Below are positions 44,050-56,102 of a stretch of DNA of 64,000 bases, one piece after another. Each line of letters starts with the position of its first letter. Positions within the stretch are counted from its first letter, which is position 1. Source of the DNA: Takakia lepidozioides (taxonomy: Eukaryota > Streptophyta > Takakiopsida > Takakiales > Takakiaceae); NCBI GenBank assembly GCA_030704615.1, contig CM060732.1, positions 1,552,001-1,616,000 on the forward strand, read 5' to 3'. The position numbers and the translations under genes were made by a program. Below the pieces are notes generated by a model. The model searched no databases, was not told the DNA's origin, and saw only the letters and a list, made by a program, of their open reading frames with translations.

Positions 44050-44955
44050 AATTTTCTCGAGTTGCCTCGCTGCGTCTAGCTATGGCGCAAGCATAGATGT
44101 TCATGTGTGCAAGGCCTAGTCTTGATATGAGCTTCTTTGCCTCATAGTGCGGCTTAGTCAGGGAATTAGGTTGTGGCGGTAGATGTCTTGCATCAATTTG
44201 AGAAACTCGTCCATTGCTGCATTAGAAATACCTTGAGTAGCACTTACGTTCAACAGCAGCAAGGTGGCTGCCAGTCTGCTTGTTTTGCAGCCAAGATACA
44301 GTGGGGTCTTCGCCGCATATTCATACTCGGATGCGACACGAACATCTGCACAGTCTTCATCTCCCCCGGCTTGCCCCATGTCTTCCTCGGCATTCACTTG
44401 TTGTTGTCCAACACTGTCCGCAATCGAAAATGTCTCCCGCAACATCCTCAGCATGTCCATTTGCCCATCCAATCCTTCCCCACCCACAAGCGGGCGGAAA
44501 GTTGGAGCATCATCGTCCTATGGAGGATCCGGCACATCCCCGTTTCCCCCGTCTCCCTGCACAAGTCAATTCCGCACGTGTTATCCTACGTGCCATCCCC
44601 CTTCTGCAAGGAGCCAAAGCGGAAATCAAAAAACCATTGAGGATTTTGAGATAGGACCCAGAGGATAGAGGAGAGGCATCCTCACAGGCCGAATGCGTAG
44701 GTTGGGATCTCGCTGATTAGCAAGCAAATGATCTCGAGCAGTGTGCACGAACTGCAGGCGCCCACCATGGCAGTCATTGCACGGGCACCATATTTTCACC
44801 ATACCCAGTCTCCTCGCATTTTGTTCTTCTTGTTGCCATAGAAGCGCGTCTACGTTTGGAGGTAGTGGACGTTCTCGACCAGGAGCTTGTGCCATCATCT
44901 GAATGACTTGACCTCCCCACGAACATATTAATGGTTTATTGTCTACTGCTCCCAC
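44050..44955 (-). pseudogene. TNP2-like CACTA transposase, N-terminal fragment
   Basis: Minus strand: a transposase-associated zinc-type region (KIWCPCNDCHGGRLQF, then ARDHLL), a linker with YLGCKTSRLAATLLLLN and GISNAAMDEFLKLMQDI, and, after a frameshift at about 44160, PNSLTKPHYEAKKLISRLGL. This order matches the start of plant En/Spm (CACTA) TNP2 transposases. The catalytic part is missing; similarity stops near 44050. It lies head to head, 105 bp away, with the gene at 45061. Confidence 0.75.
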
Positions 44956-45060
44956 TCACTACCTATGCGTGCGTGATAATGTGACTATGTGCCCTCCACA
45001 TAAAGAGCGTTGCATGTTTTTGTTCCAGTGTCTCCTTGTTCGCGTTTTCACCGCCTGAGC

Positions 45061-48000
45061 ATGGTGAAGCTTTGTGAGGTGTCATTTTGTGATCTGGACA
45101 ACATTTCCAGTAATGACATGAAAGAGACCGAGACGAAGAATGCATACGAGGCCGCGAGAGACGCGCGAGTGAAGAGCAACCTGGAAACGCTGGCAATGCT
45201 TAACCCAACAAGCACGAAGGAAAGGTTCGTCACGATGGATTGAAGATCTCATATTTGGGCTTTCCGGAATACTTTTGTTTTTGCTGCTTGTTTTCAAAAT
45301 TTAGTTCAGTTTTTGGTTCATTGCAAAATGAGGGGGCGACGTCGCTGGCATTGTGCAGCTTAGCAGCAAGCACCCGCAGGCCAAGCAGGAAGGCCAAGTT
45401 TGCGCATAGTGGGCCTCCCCGCCGAAGCGGCCGCCTGAAGACCTTGACAATGGCGTCCATGGAGGAGGCGGAGGCTCCTGCGCCGATGGAGCTGCAAGAA
45501 TCGGACATGGAGGCCAGTACCCAGAAAGAACAGGAAGGTCTGGACATGGACGATGCTTTGGAGAACGAGCAAGAACTAGATGCTGACTACGATATTGACG
45601 ACGACCCGGACGACGACTCTAACGAAGAGGAAGAAGAATCGGGTGACGACCTTGTCGACCATCTGATCGAAGCGTTGCGCAAGGGACAAAGTCCAGTATC
45701 ATTGAAGCGTCGGGCACCAGAGAGCCAGGCTCCTTCCCATGCACAGGTGTGGCATAAACCCTGTGCACCTCTTTCAAAAGTGCATGTTCATGATTTGCCC
45801 ACTAGAGCAATGGTTGAGCTTCAAGTGTACTTGTTTGTATGGTTCTACTGTCGTCTCCTACTGTAGTCCCTTGGCACCCATGGATGTATTCAACTTCTTT
45901 TTTCATTTTGTTTTTCTTTTCACTGTCCTATGTCATTGCAAAAGACTACTTGTGGAGGATTCATACTTTTAGCTTACCACTTTTGCAACAGGAAACTATC
46001 CATTGGTGCCCTGTGGTAAAAGCACCCTTTTTTTAGAATGTTTAATTTTGAGTGTGACCACCTTCTGGGACAATTTTGGCCACTCTGAACATCCACAATG
46101 TCGACAGTACCAACTACATTCAAGGTATGTACAAGGCCTGTAGTTCACATGTACGTAAGCTTGCACAGTCTAGAACCAATCAGGGTTCCAAAGCATGGCA
46201 AGCAGATCCCAACATTTACACATTGTACTGACAAAGATGTACATTCAAGCAAGAATGGTAGCATTAAGTACATGGCAAAGCAGGTATGAAATGCCAATCA
46301 GCACATGCTTCCCCGCAGATGATAATATGATAATTTACCCTAATTGGAGACAGATACAGAGAGATAGAGAAAGCGAGATAGAGTTTCATCCATTGGCTGA
46401 GGTTGCCAACAGCAGACATCATCAAAAAGCCAAATGTGTGCCCGTCTTTCCAGCGCCACTCTCAGAAAACCATAGTCAGTCTTGACCAGAAGAGCCATAG
46501 CCAAAGTTTATCCTCTTGCATTTTTGAGCCAAGGTACTGTACAATGTTCTCATGATGGAATTGAAAAGGCTGGGCATCAATGTGGTTACTGAAAGTCAAG
46601 CCCTTTGTTTCTTCATGCACCATCATCAAGGATACTCTGAACAAGCCGGATTGGCCTTTGCCTCTGGATTGCAGGTAGAATTGACACTATGCCAATGTAC
46701 AGGTCCGGGGCTGCCTCTTGTTTTGTTGATTGCTTGAAGTTGGGTATGTCATGTTCACAATCAGCTTAAATGGTGGGCAGCCTTCTTGTTGAGAGCAAAC
46801 TGGGGACGAGGAAACAATATCTACTGCAGTGTGTGTAATTTGGTATAAGGTATTCCTTCTGGCATATCTTTCTTTCAACTATGACATATGGGGTTACTGT
46901 CTATTCTGGGACAGCCAACCCCTTGCTGAGGTCTGTCACTCTGAGGAGCAGAATTGTTAGGCATGGGGGATTCGGCCAGTGCTCCACCACCTTAGAGAAT
47001 CTCTTTGTGTTCATGACTTGTTTTTGAGGGTACCTGTTTACTGACTGCATTCTTTCTTTATATCTTGCTTTGTTTTGTCCCATAAGCTCCTTGAGCTTTC
47101 CATGGATAGTAGCCAGTATGCTTCTTTCTTCTGTCATATGGTAGCCTGTACAGTAATTCTATATTTCTTCCAGCACTGCCTTCTTTCAACTTTTTGTCAT
47201 AGGGTCCTCCAGGCCTCTCACAGTCAAAATGCTGTTCATTCTTCCATAACCTCTTACAGCTTCATGTGGATGTTACAGAGTACCTTTTCATTTCTTTGTC
47301 GAACAAGTTGTTTGACCTTCCTGGAGACGTTATAAAGTGTCATTCTTTTCTTCTTCTTTTTCCACAGTTATTATCTTTGGAATGGATGTGGTTTACCACT
47401 GTGTTGGCACAAGCTGTGGTGTTGATGGTAAGTCAGTTGTATGATGTCAAGGGATTCAGATTGCCCCATACAAACAAAATCTGCACTACCTACCATGGTT
47501 TGTGTGGAAGGTTCTGTGAAAAAATCAAGTGAGCGACTGTTGACCTTCAGAGGTTTGCAAGAAAGGAGATGCTCAAAGAAGAAGAACACCCACTGCCATG
47601 AACCTTGAAGACACTTATGTGGTACTCGACAGTCCATCAAGTATAGTCTCTAGTGGGAAATTACAGGCGGATATCCTGTAACAGCTTTGCCATTCTAATT
47701 TGGTTTTCTTCTCTGCACTTTTGGTTTCAAGACTTTGCATTGTTTCCTTTCTATTAGCCCATGATTGCTAAGATGAGGTGTGGTGACTGTTTGGCATGTG
47801 TGAGCAGGATGCAGGGAAGAAAATGCCCAGAGTGGGCCAGACGTCAGTGTTGCCAGTGCCAGGGCCTCCCCCTCCTCCAGGTGCAGCCGCACCAGGCAGC
47901 TTCTATCCCCAGTGCTATCGTGACCAGCTGCACCAGGGCTCATCTTCTGGACATGGATCGCACTATAATGAAGGGCCACCATCGTATCCAAACTACCAGC

Positions 48001-48850
48001 CTCCCCCTAGCCTGACAGGTGAGTACTCATGTTATGCTGGGACAGCGGGGCAGCAACCGCTTCAGCGGGGCAGCAACCGCTTGACAATGCGATGAATGGC
48101 CACTACCACCAAGGCGTATGGTATCCTGCCATAAACCCGCTGAACCCTGCTTACCGTCCTCCTCCCTTACACTATCCCAGAAGTCCCGCAATGCGGCCCG
48201 AGGTGCATGGTCAGTACCCTGGACAAGCAGGTTCCACTCCCAACTTGTCAGCCCAAAGGCCCCTACATTTCACGGTATCCAGGCCTGGCGCAAGTGGCGG
48301 TGGACTAAAAGAGTCCCAGCAAGCGCCTGGGTGGCAAGGCACACCTGTGCAGACAGGCCCTCGCAACATGGAAGGGGCAGAGGGAAGGGAGGACTCCAAT
48401 GTGACTCCGGATCTAACACCCATGACCACGAAGGAACGAGCTTCTCACCTGAGGAAGGTGAGAAGAGCTGCCAAGAAGGAGATGAAAGCGCAGGCAGCAG
48501 AAAATGCAGCAGCGGGGAGGAAGATATTCTACATTGAGCTTGATCCCAAAGGCGCTCCAATGGACGATGCACGCAACGACTGGTTGTGTGCCCTGCGTGG
48601 ACAATGTCAGCGTCTTCTTGACTGGTCAGTGCCAATTCTTCAAGTGCCAATGGAGAAGACTGTTGAGATTGGGCACATTTTGGATCTTGACTGGGAGTAT
48701 AGCAGGCCAATGACTGACAAGGCACTACGAACCAGGTTGGTGGCGTTCTAAAAAACCAGCGATTGAAGTTGTACAAGAGGGTGTACAAGCTTGGGAAACC
48801 CAAACCCAACCATATTGCAGACAAAACTTGAGCACAATTGTGTTCTTTAT
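45061..48850 (+). pseudogene. Three-exon transposon-type gene (Transposase_24-like), broken
   Basis: Exons 45061-45224, 45359-45746 and 47808-~48850 are joined by GT/AG introns with matching phases. The first exon codes NAYEAARDARVKSNLETLAM; the second a basic patch (PRRSGRLK) and a long Asp/Glu-rich stretch; the third a Pro/Tyr/Gly-rich region, a basic helix (ASHLRKVRRAAKKEMKAQA) and a conserved-looking domain (IFYIELDPKGAPMDDARNDW, LDLDWEYSRPMTDKALRTRL). This resembles the second gene of plant CACTA-type elements (family call moderate). Lesions: a 20-bp tandem duplication (48043-48062 = 48063-48082) shifts the frame; a one-base loss at about 48750; and a TGG-like codon read as TGA at about 48830. 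Coding similarity seems to fade after 48950. Confidence 0.55.
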
Positions 48851-48959
48851 AGTCTACACCGGAGTGGAAAGCCAGTTCGCAGAATGGCAAAAAAACGAGG
48901 TCGCATGTAAAACTACCGAGCAGGTTTGGACGCTCAGGCATTCTAGCGGTGTGGAGACA

Positions 48960-49498
48960 AGGCTGGTACATCCTGAACACTGTTTCCATGCAAATAATAA
49001 TGTTCCGTTGCCACGTTCTCATTACATGGAAGTCCCTTGCCGTTTTTTTGGCTTGTGTGAGATTATATGTGCAGTCAGTTTCCTCACTGTGTCCATGTAT
49101 AAATTGCAATGCAGCCACAACCGGTCGTCCACCCCTGCTAAACGAGATTGTCGGGAGCAAAAATAGCAACAAGGGCTATGGCTCTCAATGTGGAGGGGGC
49201 TCGATGACTGTAAGGCCCGAAACCAATGAACTCATGATGCCTAGTGTGCAAGTGGAATTGTGGGCTTCATCCTTGGCATTTCAGTTTTAAATGTGCATAT
49301 CCCCAATGCTTTTCCACTTCTGGTGCTACATCATGAAATGCAAACACCGTAACTGGAACCTCTCCTTTGTTTGTTTGTGCCCCACATGGTAATGGGTCGT
49401 GTGTGTATATACCCCCACCTCTCTTTTACAACATAGGAAAGGGTTTGTACTGATTCCAGTTGTGCATTTACTCCCCAGTTTTTATATTAACATGAAGT
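48960..49498. other. No recognisable gene
   Basis: Probably the 3' end and flank of the transposon-type gene. The last bases before 49499 (GAAGT) are the left flank of element E4. Confidence 0.45.
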
Positions 49499-50453
49499 TG
49501 TTAGAGGGCTGTATGGGACTTGGACAGTTTTACGGGTTCTGTGGGGTACTCTTAATTTTGCGCAAACTTACGGATGGTAGACTCAGACCAACACAGGCCT
49601 TAGGGGTGGTAGACAGGCTTACATAGTCAGTCACAACCTTACACAGTTAGACACAGCCTGACACAGCCTAACGCAGTCAGTGACAGCCTGACACAGCCTG
49701 ACACAGCCTGACACAACCTAACACAGCCCGACACAGCCAGTCATAGCCCGACACAGCTTCACACAGCCAGTCACGGTCCGACACAGCTTGGCACAGCCCG
49801 TCACAGTGCTCACAGGGAACGGTTATCATTGGCAGGGAACGACTGTGTGGGAACGACATCTGCAGAGGGAATGTGCATTCTGACTTGGATGACATTAGTT
49901 AGTTAGGCGGTTAGAACAGCTTGCAGGTAGAATAGGCAGAGTAGCAACATGGAGGGAGGACTTATGAGATCACCTCTTGGACATCACTTGAGAAGATCAG
50001 GCGGATAGCATGATCTTGGAGCACAGGGATGGAGATTACACAAAGGAGGAGATACGACGAGATGATGCTTGATTCATGCAAGCTGTAGAGATGCACTGTA
50101 GAGCAGATTAGAGGCACCATGGCTTCGGCCTGATACATGATAGATATTAATATGATTCATATTCCATATTCACACCGTGTAGAGAGATATGAGTGAAGTT
50201 GTGGAATGGATGCTTGAGTAGATGGATCATGGTAGATTGCAGAAGCAATCTGATACTTAGTCATAGATAGTAAGGTAACATGTTAACATGAATGCGAGAA
50301 GGAATACAAATAGGAAGCACCCCCATGATACACTAGTTGTAGGTCATGACTGATTGTTCTGAGCGGGCTGAGTACTTAGAGATTTCCAACTCTTCTATCT
50401 TGGAGTTTCCACCTCGGATAGCTAAGGGATGGGTAAGTAAAAGCCGCTCGACA
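49499..50453 (+). repeat. 5' LTR of element E4 (LTR A4)
   Basis: A 955-bp LTR from TGTTAGAGGG to CTCGACA. The minisatellite spans about 49622-49806 (around 186 bp). There is no TATA at the position where A1 and A2 have one. The gag ATG is at 50346, and a GTAAGT donor-like site is at 50433. Confidence 0.92.
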
Positions 50454-53308
50454 TTTGGCGACCATATTGGGGAACTGAGGCAAAAACAACCAGATGTGAC
50501 AGGATCTGGTGGGATCATGGTGGATGGAAAATCAAGGAATGTGAATCAAATTCCCTGTGAAACTGAGAAAGAAAGATTGTCCAAACAATTCTTTCAGGGG
50601 TTCTTGGAATTGCCAGACGGTTGCAAGGAAAACATTCTTAAGAGAGTGCATGATGGTGATCCAAAGTGGGGTCTGGAGAAATGAATGATAAAGATTTATC
50701 AAGCGGCCTGTAGAGGGAGAACAAGTTGGTTACCAACACTGGTTTATGTGATAGCGTTGCTATCCATTAAACGAGTGGAGTTTGAAAGCTGGGAGGAACG
50801 GAAGGTGAATGTTTACACTCACATGCATGAAGAACTTGTACTGTTAAAGAATTGGATTCCTAAGGATATCTTGTGAATCAAACTTACACCAAGAACAGCT
50901 TTTCAGACGTGTTTGCCATATGGTTATATGGTAACGGAGCCTTCTAGTATAGACAAGGGTGCATTAAAGCTTGAAAGAAATCCAGGCATATACGAGAGAT
51001 ACTACAGAAGAGAGTTTTGGTTATTGCCTCATTAAAGATATTAAAGACATGGGACATGAGTGATGAAATGGAAGCTAGACTCCACAGATATTCAGCGAAA
51101 ATGGAAAGTTATTTGAAAGTTAATTATCCACATCTCTGGGAGAGAGGAATAGACATAGGGGAATCATCTGGACCTCTCACACCATTAAGGCCAGAGAGTA
51201 CATCACCCGTACCGGAAGAACCAGAGTTGGATACCACTCCTTATTATTTACAAGAAAGATTAAGGAATTTGATACAAGAATAAGATCAGCCACGAGGGGA
51301 AAGATCTGAGGTACATCCCTGGGTTAAAGATTTGACAGAAATCTTTGATCAAAGTTGGCATGGAACACCAAAAGCAGGAACTCCAGTTTCTGAAGCACAA
51401 GACAAAGAAGGAGAGGAAGATGTGGCAGAGCCAATGGAGAGTTCAGACTCTCCAACACCATTGCAGCTGAGTTATATGAGTGAGGAAGAAGAAATCCAAG
51501 AGAAGAACTTGGAAGATGAAAACAGAGAGAAGAATTTGGAAGATGAAGAATATGAAGAAGTAGACCCAACAGTTGAGGTAGAGACTACAACCAGGACATC
51601 CCAACCTGCTAGACCTGGATCAAGTGGAGCACTTGGATCACAGGCCAACAAAGGTGTCGGCTCAGGGGGATCAGGCGGGCAGCTTGGATCTGGCTCTGGG
51701 GGGACAGGGAGTGTGGGAAGTAGTGCAACTGAAGCTGGGAATACTGCAAGTACAAGGGGGCCAGTAGCAGGGAGTGCTCAGGGGCCAACACCATGTGGGA
51801 GTTTTACAGGAGGACCAGCACCTGTCAAAGGGCAGGGTGTAGGGCCACAGATGGCGGTACCTCCAACACAAGCAAAACCACATTTTCCAATATATGCAGG
51901 AAAAAAGGATCCTGATGTACACATCAGCCAATTTGAGCACATGTGTATTGTGAACAATGAGAATGGCGATGATGCCAAAATGAGACTGTTTCCTTGTTCA
52001 CTTATCAAGAAAGCGAGTGAATGGTATGCAAGGTTTCCTAATAATCATTTCCTAACCTGGAATGGCCTTAGTACAGCATTCCGAAACAGATTCAGGACAA
52101 GCAAAACTGAGGATGAAGTGTATGGGAGTTTACAACAGTTAAGGCAAAAGAAGCATGAAATTGTTGAAGAATATATGGAGAAAATAGAGTTAATGATGAA
52201 AAAGCTGGCTGATGTATTAGCACCAGGATTACAGAAGACTTGGTTTGTGAGTGGACTAAGACCTGAATTACAAAAGAAAGTGGATATGCTACCTCATAAT
52301 AGAGTGGAGGAGGCATTCGAAACAGCCAACAAAATTGAGCAATTGGGAATGCTCAGGAGAGATAAAAGGTAAGATGATGACTCTGAAGATGAGTCAGATG
52401 AGGAAGAAGAGCAAGAGCTCAGGAGGAAGAGCAAGAAGAAGGAAAAGTTGAAGAGGGATAACTATGAGAAAAGAGTAGAAGAAATCTTGAAAAAATACGC
52501 CACAGAGGCTGCAACACATTGGAGGAAGGGTATTTGGTGTGCAAAGTGCCAAAATGAAAACCATACCACAGCTGAATGCCACATTAAGGAGAAACACTGT
52601 ACTATCTGTAAAATGGATAACCATTCTACTAAGAATTGTTATTACAATAGAAGGACAGCTACAAGAGAACTTAGGCAAGTGAGGGAGCATCATGTGCAAC
52701 CCCGGCCAAGAAGAAACAATGACCAGGACCACTATGGTAGGCCTGGTGGATATAACAATGGTATGGCAGGAAGAGGTAATCCAAGAGGGAATTACCAAGG
52801 CAATCCTAGAGGCAACTATCAGGGTAATCCAAGGGGAAATTACCAGCCAGGGAATCAGGATTATAGAAATAATCCCAGAATAGACCAAGGGCGAGGACCC
52901 AATGGTGAAGAATTGTGTTACTATTGCAACCAGGCAGGACATCGCAAAGCAGCCTGTCCATTCTGGATCAGACACCAGAATGGGATGAGAGCTCATGCGA
53001 ATGAAGACCCAGTAGTGGCAGCTCACATGGTTATGCCATGTTTTGTACCAGAAGTAAGTACAATAATAGTTACCAGAAGCAAAGCTAAACTATTACCTCC
53101 AGTGGATGAGGAAGAAGATGTTAATGAAGATGGCAGTGATGTGCCTGAAGATGATGAGGCTTGGAGAGATGAGAAAGAACTGCACAAGGAAGTGGCTGAT
53201 ACCATAAGGGAAATGCAGAAGGATACTGATATCCCTAAGGCAGATTCTTCTGATTCTGAAAGAAGAGATGAAGAAGGTGAAGATGAAGTGAAGAAAGAGG
53301 CTTCATAG
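50346..53308 (+). pseudogene. gag: gag of element E4 (starts in the LTR)
   Basis: The frame opens with MTDCSERAEYLEISNSSI inside U5, crosses the LTR end and primer site, and continues past a TGA (50682; Gly in X) into HMHEELVLLKNWIPKDIL. The retrotransposon gag domain is at about 51880-52370 (IYAGKKDPDVHISQFEHM, WYARFPNNHFLTWNGLSTAF, WFVSGLRPELQKKVDM). Three CCHC knuckles follow (WCAKCQNENHTTAEC, CTICKMDNHSTKNC, CYYCNQAGHRKAACP) with three GNPRGNYQ repeats between the second and third. An acidic linker leads to protease; the TAG at 53306 interrupts an otherwise shared frame. Confidence 0.88.
50456..50472 (+). other. Primer-binding site of element E4
   Basis: TGGCGACCATATTGGGG, two bases after the LTR, differs by one base from the site of X and is tRNA-Arg-like. 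Confidence 0.7.
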
Positions 53309-54217
53309 GTGCAGGATAATGAAGGGGCTTTGGCTGAAGTAATATGCCAGTCCAAGGCTGAGATTACAATTGGGCAGCTATTGGCTGTAGCACCCCATTG
53401 TAGACACAGGCTGTATCAAGCAATCAATCAGATTGCTCGTGTGACAGAGAACATAGACCTGAACAGCAAGGTGACAAGTTATAATGTGAAGCGTGAAGGA
53501 CGAGAAACAGTCATGGACTTTGATGATTCCATGCCAGTAATCCAATTGAGAATTGGAAACACATACTTGACTGATGTACTGATAGATGGAGGCTCAGGAG
53601 TGAATATTATGACAGACCAGTTAAGACAGAAGCTTGGTCTAAGTAACATGAAACCAGCCCCATTCACAGTAACAATGGCAAATCAAAGGAGTGTACAGCC
53701 ATTAGGCTTGATAAGAGGAGTAAAGATACAGATTCAAACGATGATCTTTAAGATCACTATGACTGTATTGAAAATGGATGATGTCATGGAAGCTTACTCT
53801 TTATTGTTGGGTCGACCATGGCTGAAACATGCCAGGGTATTCCATGACTGGAATTCCCAATTACTGACTGTGCATGATGGGAAGCACAAGATACAGATCA
53901 CCACTAAGAAATCTGGTAGGCTACCTGCTACACGGAGACCTCGTGGAGTCAGAGAGTATGACTGGAGGGGAGGACTTGATGAGGAGCAGGAAGCTACTCT
54001 GTTTGCTGCACACCCAGAGTGGGAGCACGTTGCAGAAATGCAACTGGGAGGCCTGAGTTGCTTTAAAGGTATATGCTGTGATGCAGTAACATCAACACCA
54101 ATTGAGGGGGAAACAAGTAGTTACCCACCACATTTCTATGAAGAAAGAGAGGGAGAAATAGAAATCCTAGAGGAACCAGCCACTGTGAGTTTACAGGATG
54201 AAGTAGTGGCTGGATGA
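53309..54217 (+). pseudogene. Aspartic protease and linker of element E4
   Basis: 302 codons in the same frame as gag. The retropepsin core has VLIDGGSGVNIMTDQLR and LLLGRPWLKHARVF; the basic GRLPATRRPRGVREYDWRGG segment and an acidic linker follow. The frame ends at TGA 54215-54217, overlapping the ATG of the RT frame by four bases. X reads TGG here with one more base, so the overlap is due to a deletion and not a designed gag-pol junction. Confidence 0.85.
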
Positions 54218-56102
54218 CAATCACAGCTGAAGAGCAGGTGAGAGAAGTGAATGTGGGAACTGAGGAAGAACCAAGAATGGTGAAAGTTGGGGCTGATTTG
54301 GAGCCAGAATTCTTTGAGGAAGTTAGGAGCATGTTTATCAAATACAAAGATGTATTTGCTTGGAGCTATGAAGATCTGAAAGGGATACCACCTGAGATCT
54401 GCCAGCATAAGATTGAACTGGAACCAGGGTCAGTACCAATCAGACAGGCAAGGTACAAGATGAATCCCAACTATGCACAGAAGGTTGGGGAAGAGATTAA
54501 GAAGTTGGCTGAGGCTAAGTTCATATACCCGATAGAGTATACAACTTGGCTATCATCCATTGTGATAGTTCCCAAGAAGAATGGCAAATTGAGAGTTTGT
54601 GTGAACTATAAGAAGTTGAATGATTGTACAAAGAAATATCCATTTCCTTTGTCATTCACTGTACTGGACATTGTGGCAGGCCATGAGATGTACTCATTCA
54701 TGGATGGCTTCAGTGGGTATAACCAAGTACAAGTAGCTGAAGAAGACCAGGGGAAGACTGCTTTCATTACTGACTAGGGTGCTTATGCATACAAAGTCAT
54801 GTCTTTTGGACTTTGTAATGCACCAGCAACTTTCCAGATAGTGATATCTTTCCATGAGTATTTGGATGATTTCATGCAAGTGTTCTTAGATGACTTCAGT
54901 GTGTACAGCTCTAAGAATGAGCACTTGCAGAAGTTGGAATTATGTTTGGCCAGATGCAGGATGAGAGGTCATGGTCTGAATCAAAAAAAGTGTACTTTGA
55001 GCAGAGGTTAGTGCAATTTTGAGCTTCTCAAAGGCAGATGTTTCTGCAGTACTCCACACAAATAAGCGAGTGAGTGGAGCAGCAAGCTTGGCAAATTGAA
55101 AAATGAAGCGACGATAGTAAGAGCCCAAGCCCAAGAAGGCCTTAACACATGTTTTATCTCTAGGGGTTGGATAGTTCCACACAGCCTGGATCTTATTTGG
55201 GTCAGGACTGATGCCAGCAGCAGAAAGGTGAACTCAGGGGTACTTCAGGGACACATTGTGTGTAAGAGGGGACTGCTTGTGGATCCTAGAAAGACTGAGG
55301 CCATTAAAGCATCCCCACCACCAGTAAATGTTAAGGCTCTAAGGAGATTCCTTGGACAAACCAGCTATTACATAAGGTTTGTCAGACGGTATGCACAGAT
55401 GGCAGCACCATTGAGCAAGTTTTTGAAGAAGGATGTAGTGTTTGCATGGACAGCTGAATGTCAACAGGCTTTTGAGGAACTTACATTGTCAGTAACAACT
55501 ACACCTGTACTGATTAACCCTCACTAGCATGTGGTACACTGTGATGCCTCAGGAAAAGCATTGGGGGCTGTGTTAGCCCAAAATATCACAAAAACATAGA
55601 TTCACCTGTGTACTATGCTAGCAGATTATTAAACAGTGCTGAGATGAGCTATAGCACTACTGAATGAGAAGTTTTGGCAATGATCTATGCAGTCAAGAAA
55701 TTCAGGCATTATCTACTTGGAAGGAAGTTTATGTTTTATGTGGATCATCAGGCTTTGATTTATCTGATGAACAAGCCTTTGATAAATGGCAGGATATCAA
55801 GATGGTTGATTATCTTGCACAAGTTCGAATTCGAAGTTGTTTACAAGCTTGGACGTTTGCATCTTGTGGCAGATCACTTGTCACGCCTTTCAACAGGAGA
55901 ACCTGCCACAAAAGTAGACGATCAACTGCCTGATGCGAGTTTATTTGCAGTGGAAGTGCCGGGAGCAGATCATGATTGGTTAGATTGGCAGTGGCCAATC
56001 ATATACTCATGGACAGTGCCCACCCAGTTATGGGAAGGAGCAGAGGAAAAGAATAGCTATCAAGGCATTACCATACACTATGATAGGTGGAAGATTGTAT
56101 AA
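54214..56102 (+). pseudogene. pol: Reverse transcriptase and RNase H of element E4
   Basis: RT motifs: IVIVPKKNGKLRVCVNY, SFMDGFSGYNQV, MSFGLCNAPATF and VFLDDFSVYS. TAG at 54775 and 55525 replace Trp codons that are TGG in X and, for the first, in H. A 229-bp foreign antisense segment (54999-55227) interrupts the palm/thumb. RNase H continues from about 55540 (HCDASGKALGAVLAQN, then a frameshift; YVDHQALIYLMNKP; VADHLSRLS). A short deletion after DWQWPI also shifts the frame near 56000. Confidence 0.87.
54999..55227 (-). other. Antisense RT fragment of a different Ty3 family
   Basis: The minus strand reads AAGISPDPNKIQAVWNYPTP, RDKTCVKAFLGLGSYYRRFI, then FAKLAAPLTRLF and FEKLKIALTSAQ, the RT thumb/connection of a Ty3 element clearly distinct from E4. 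It replaces about 4 bp between TGTACTTT and GTGAACTCAGG of the E4 RT gene. Confidence 0.88.

Noticed and set aside
48270-49172. Minus-strand 300-codon ORF
   Set aside because: It overlaps the better supported plus-strand exon with splice consensus; no domain recognised; it is a GC-driven shadow.
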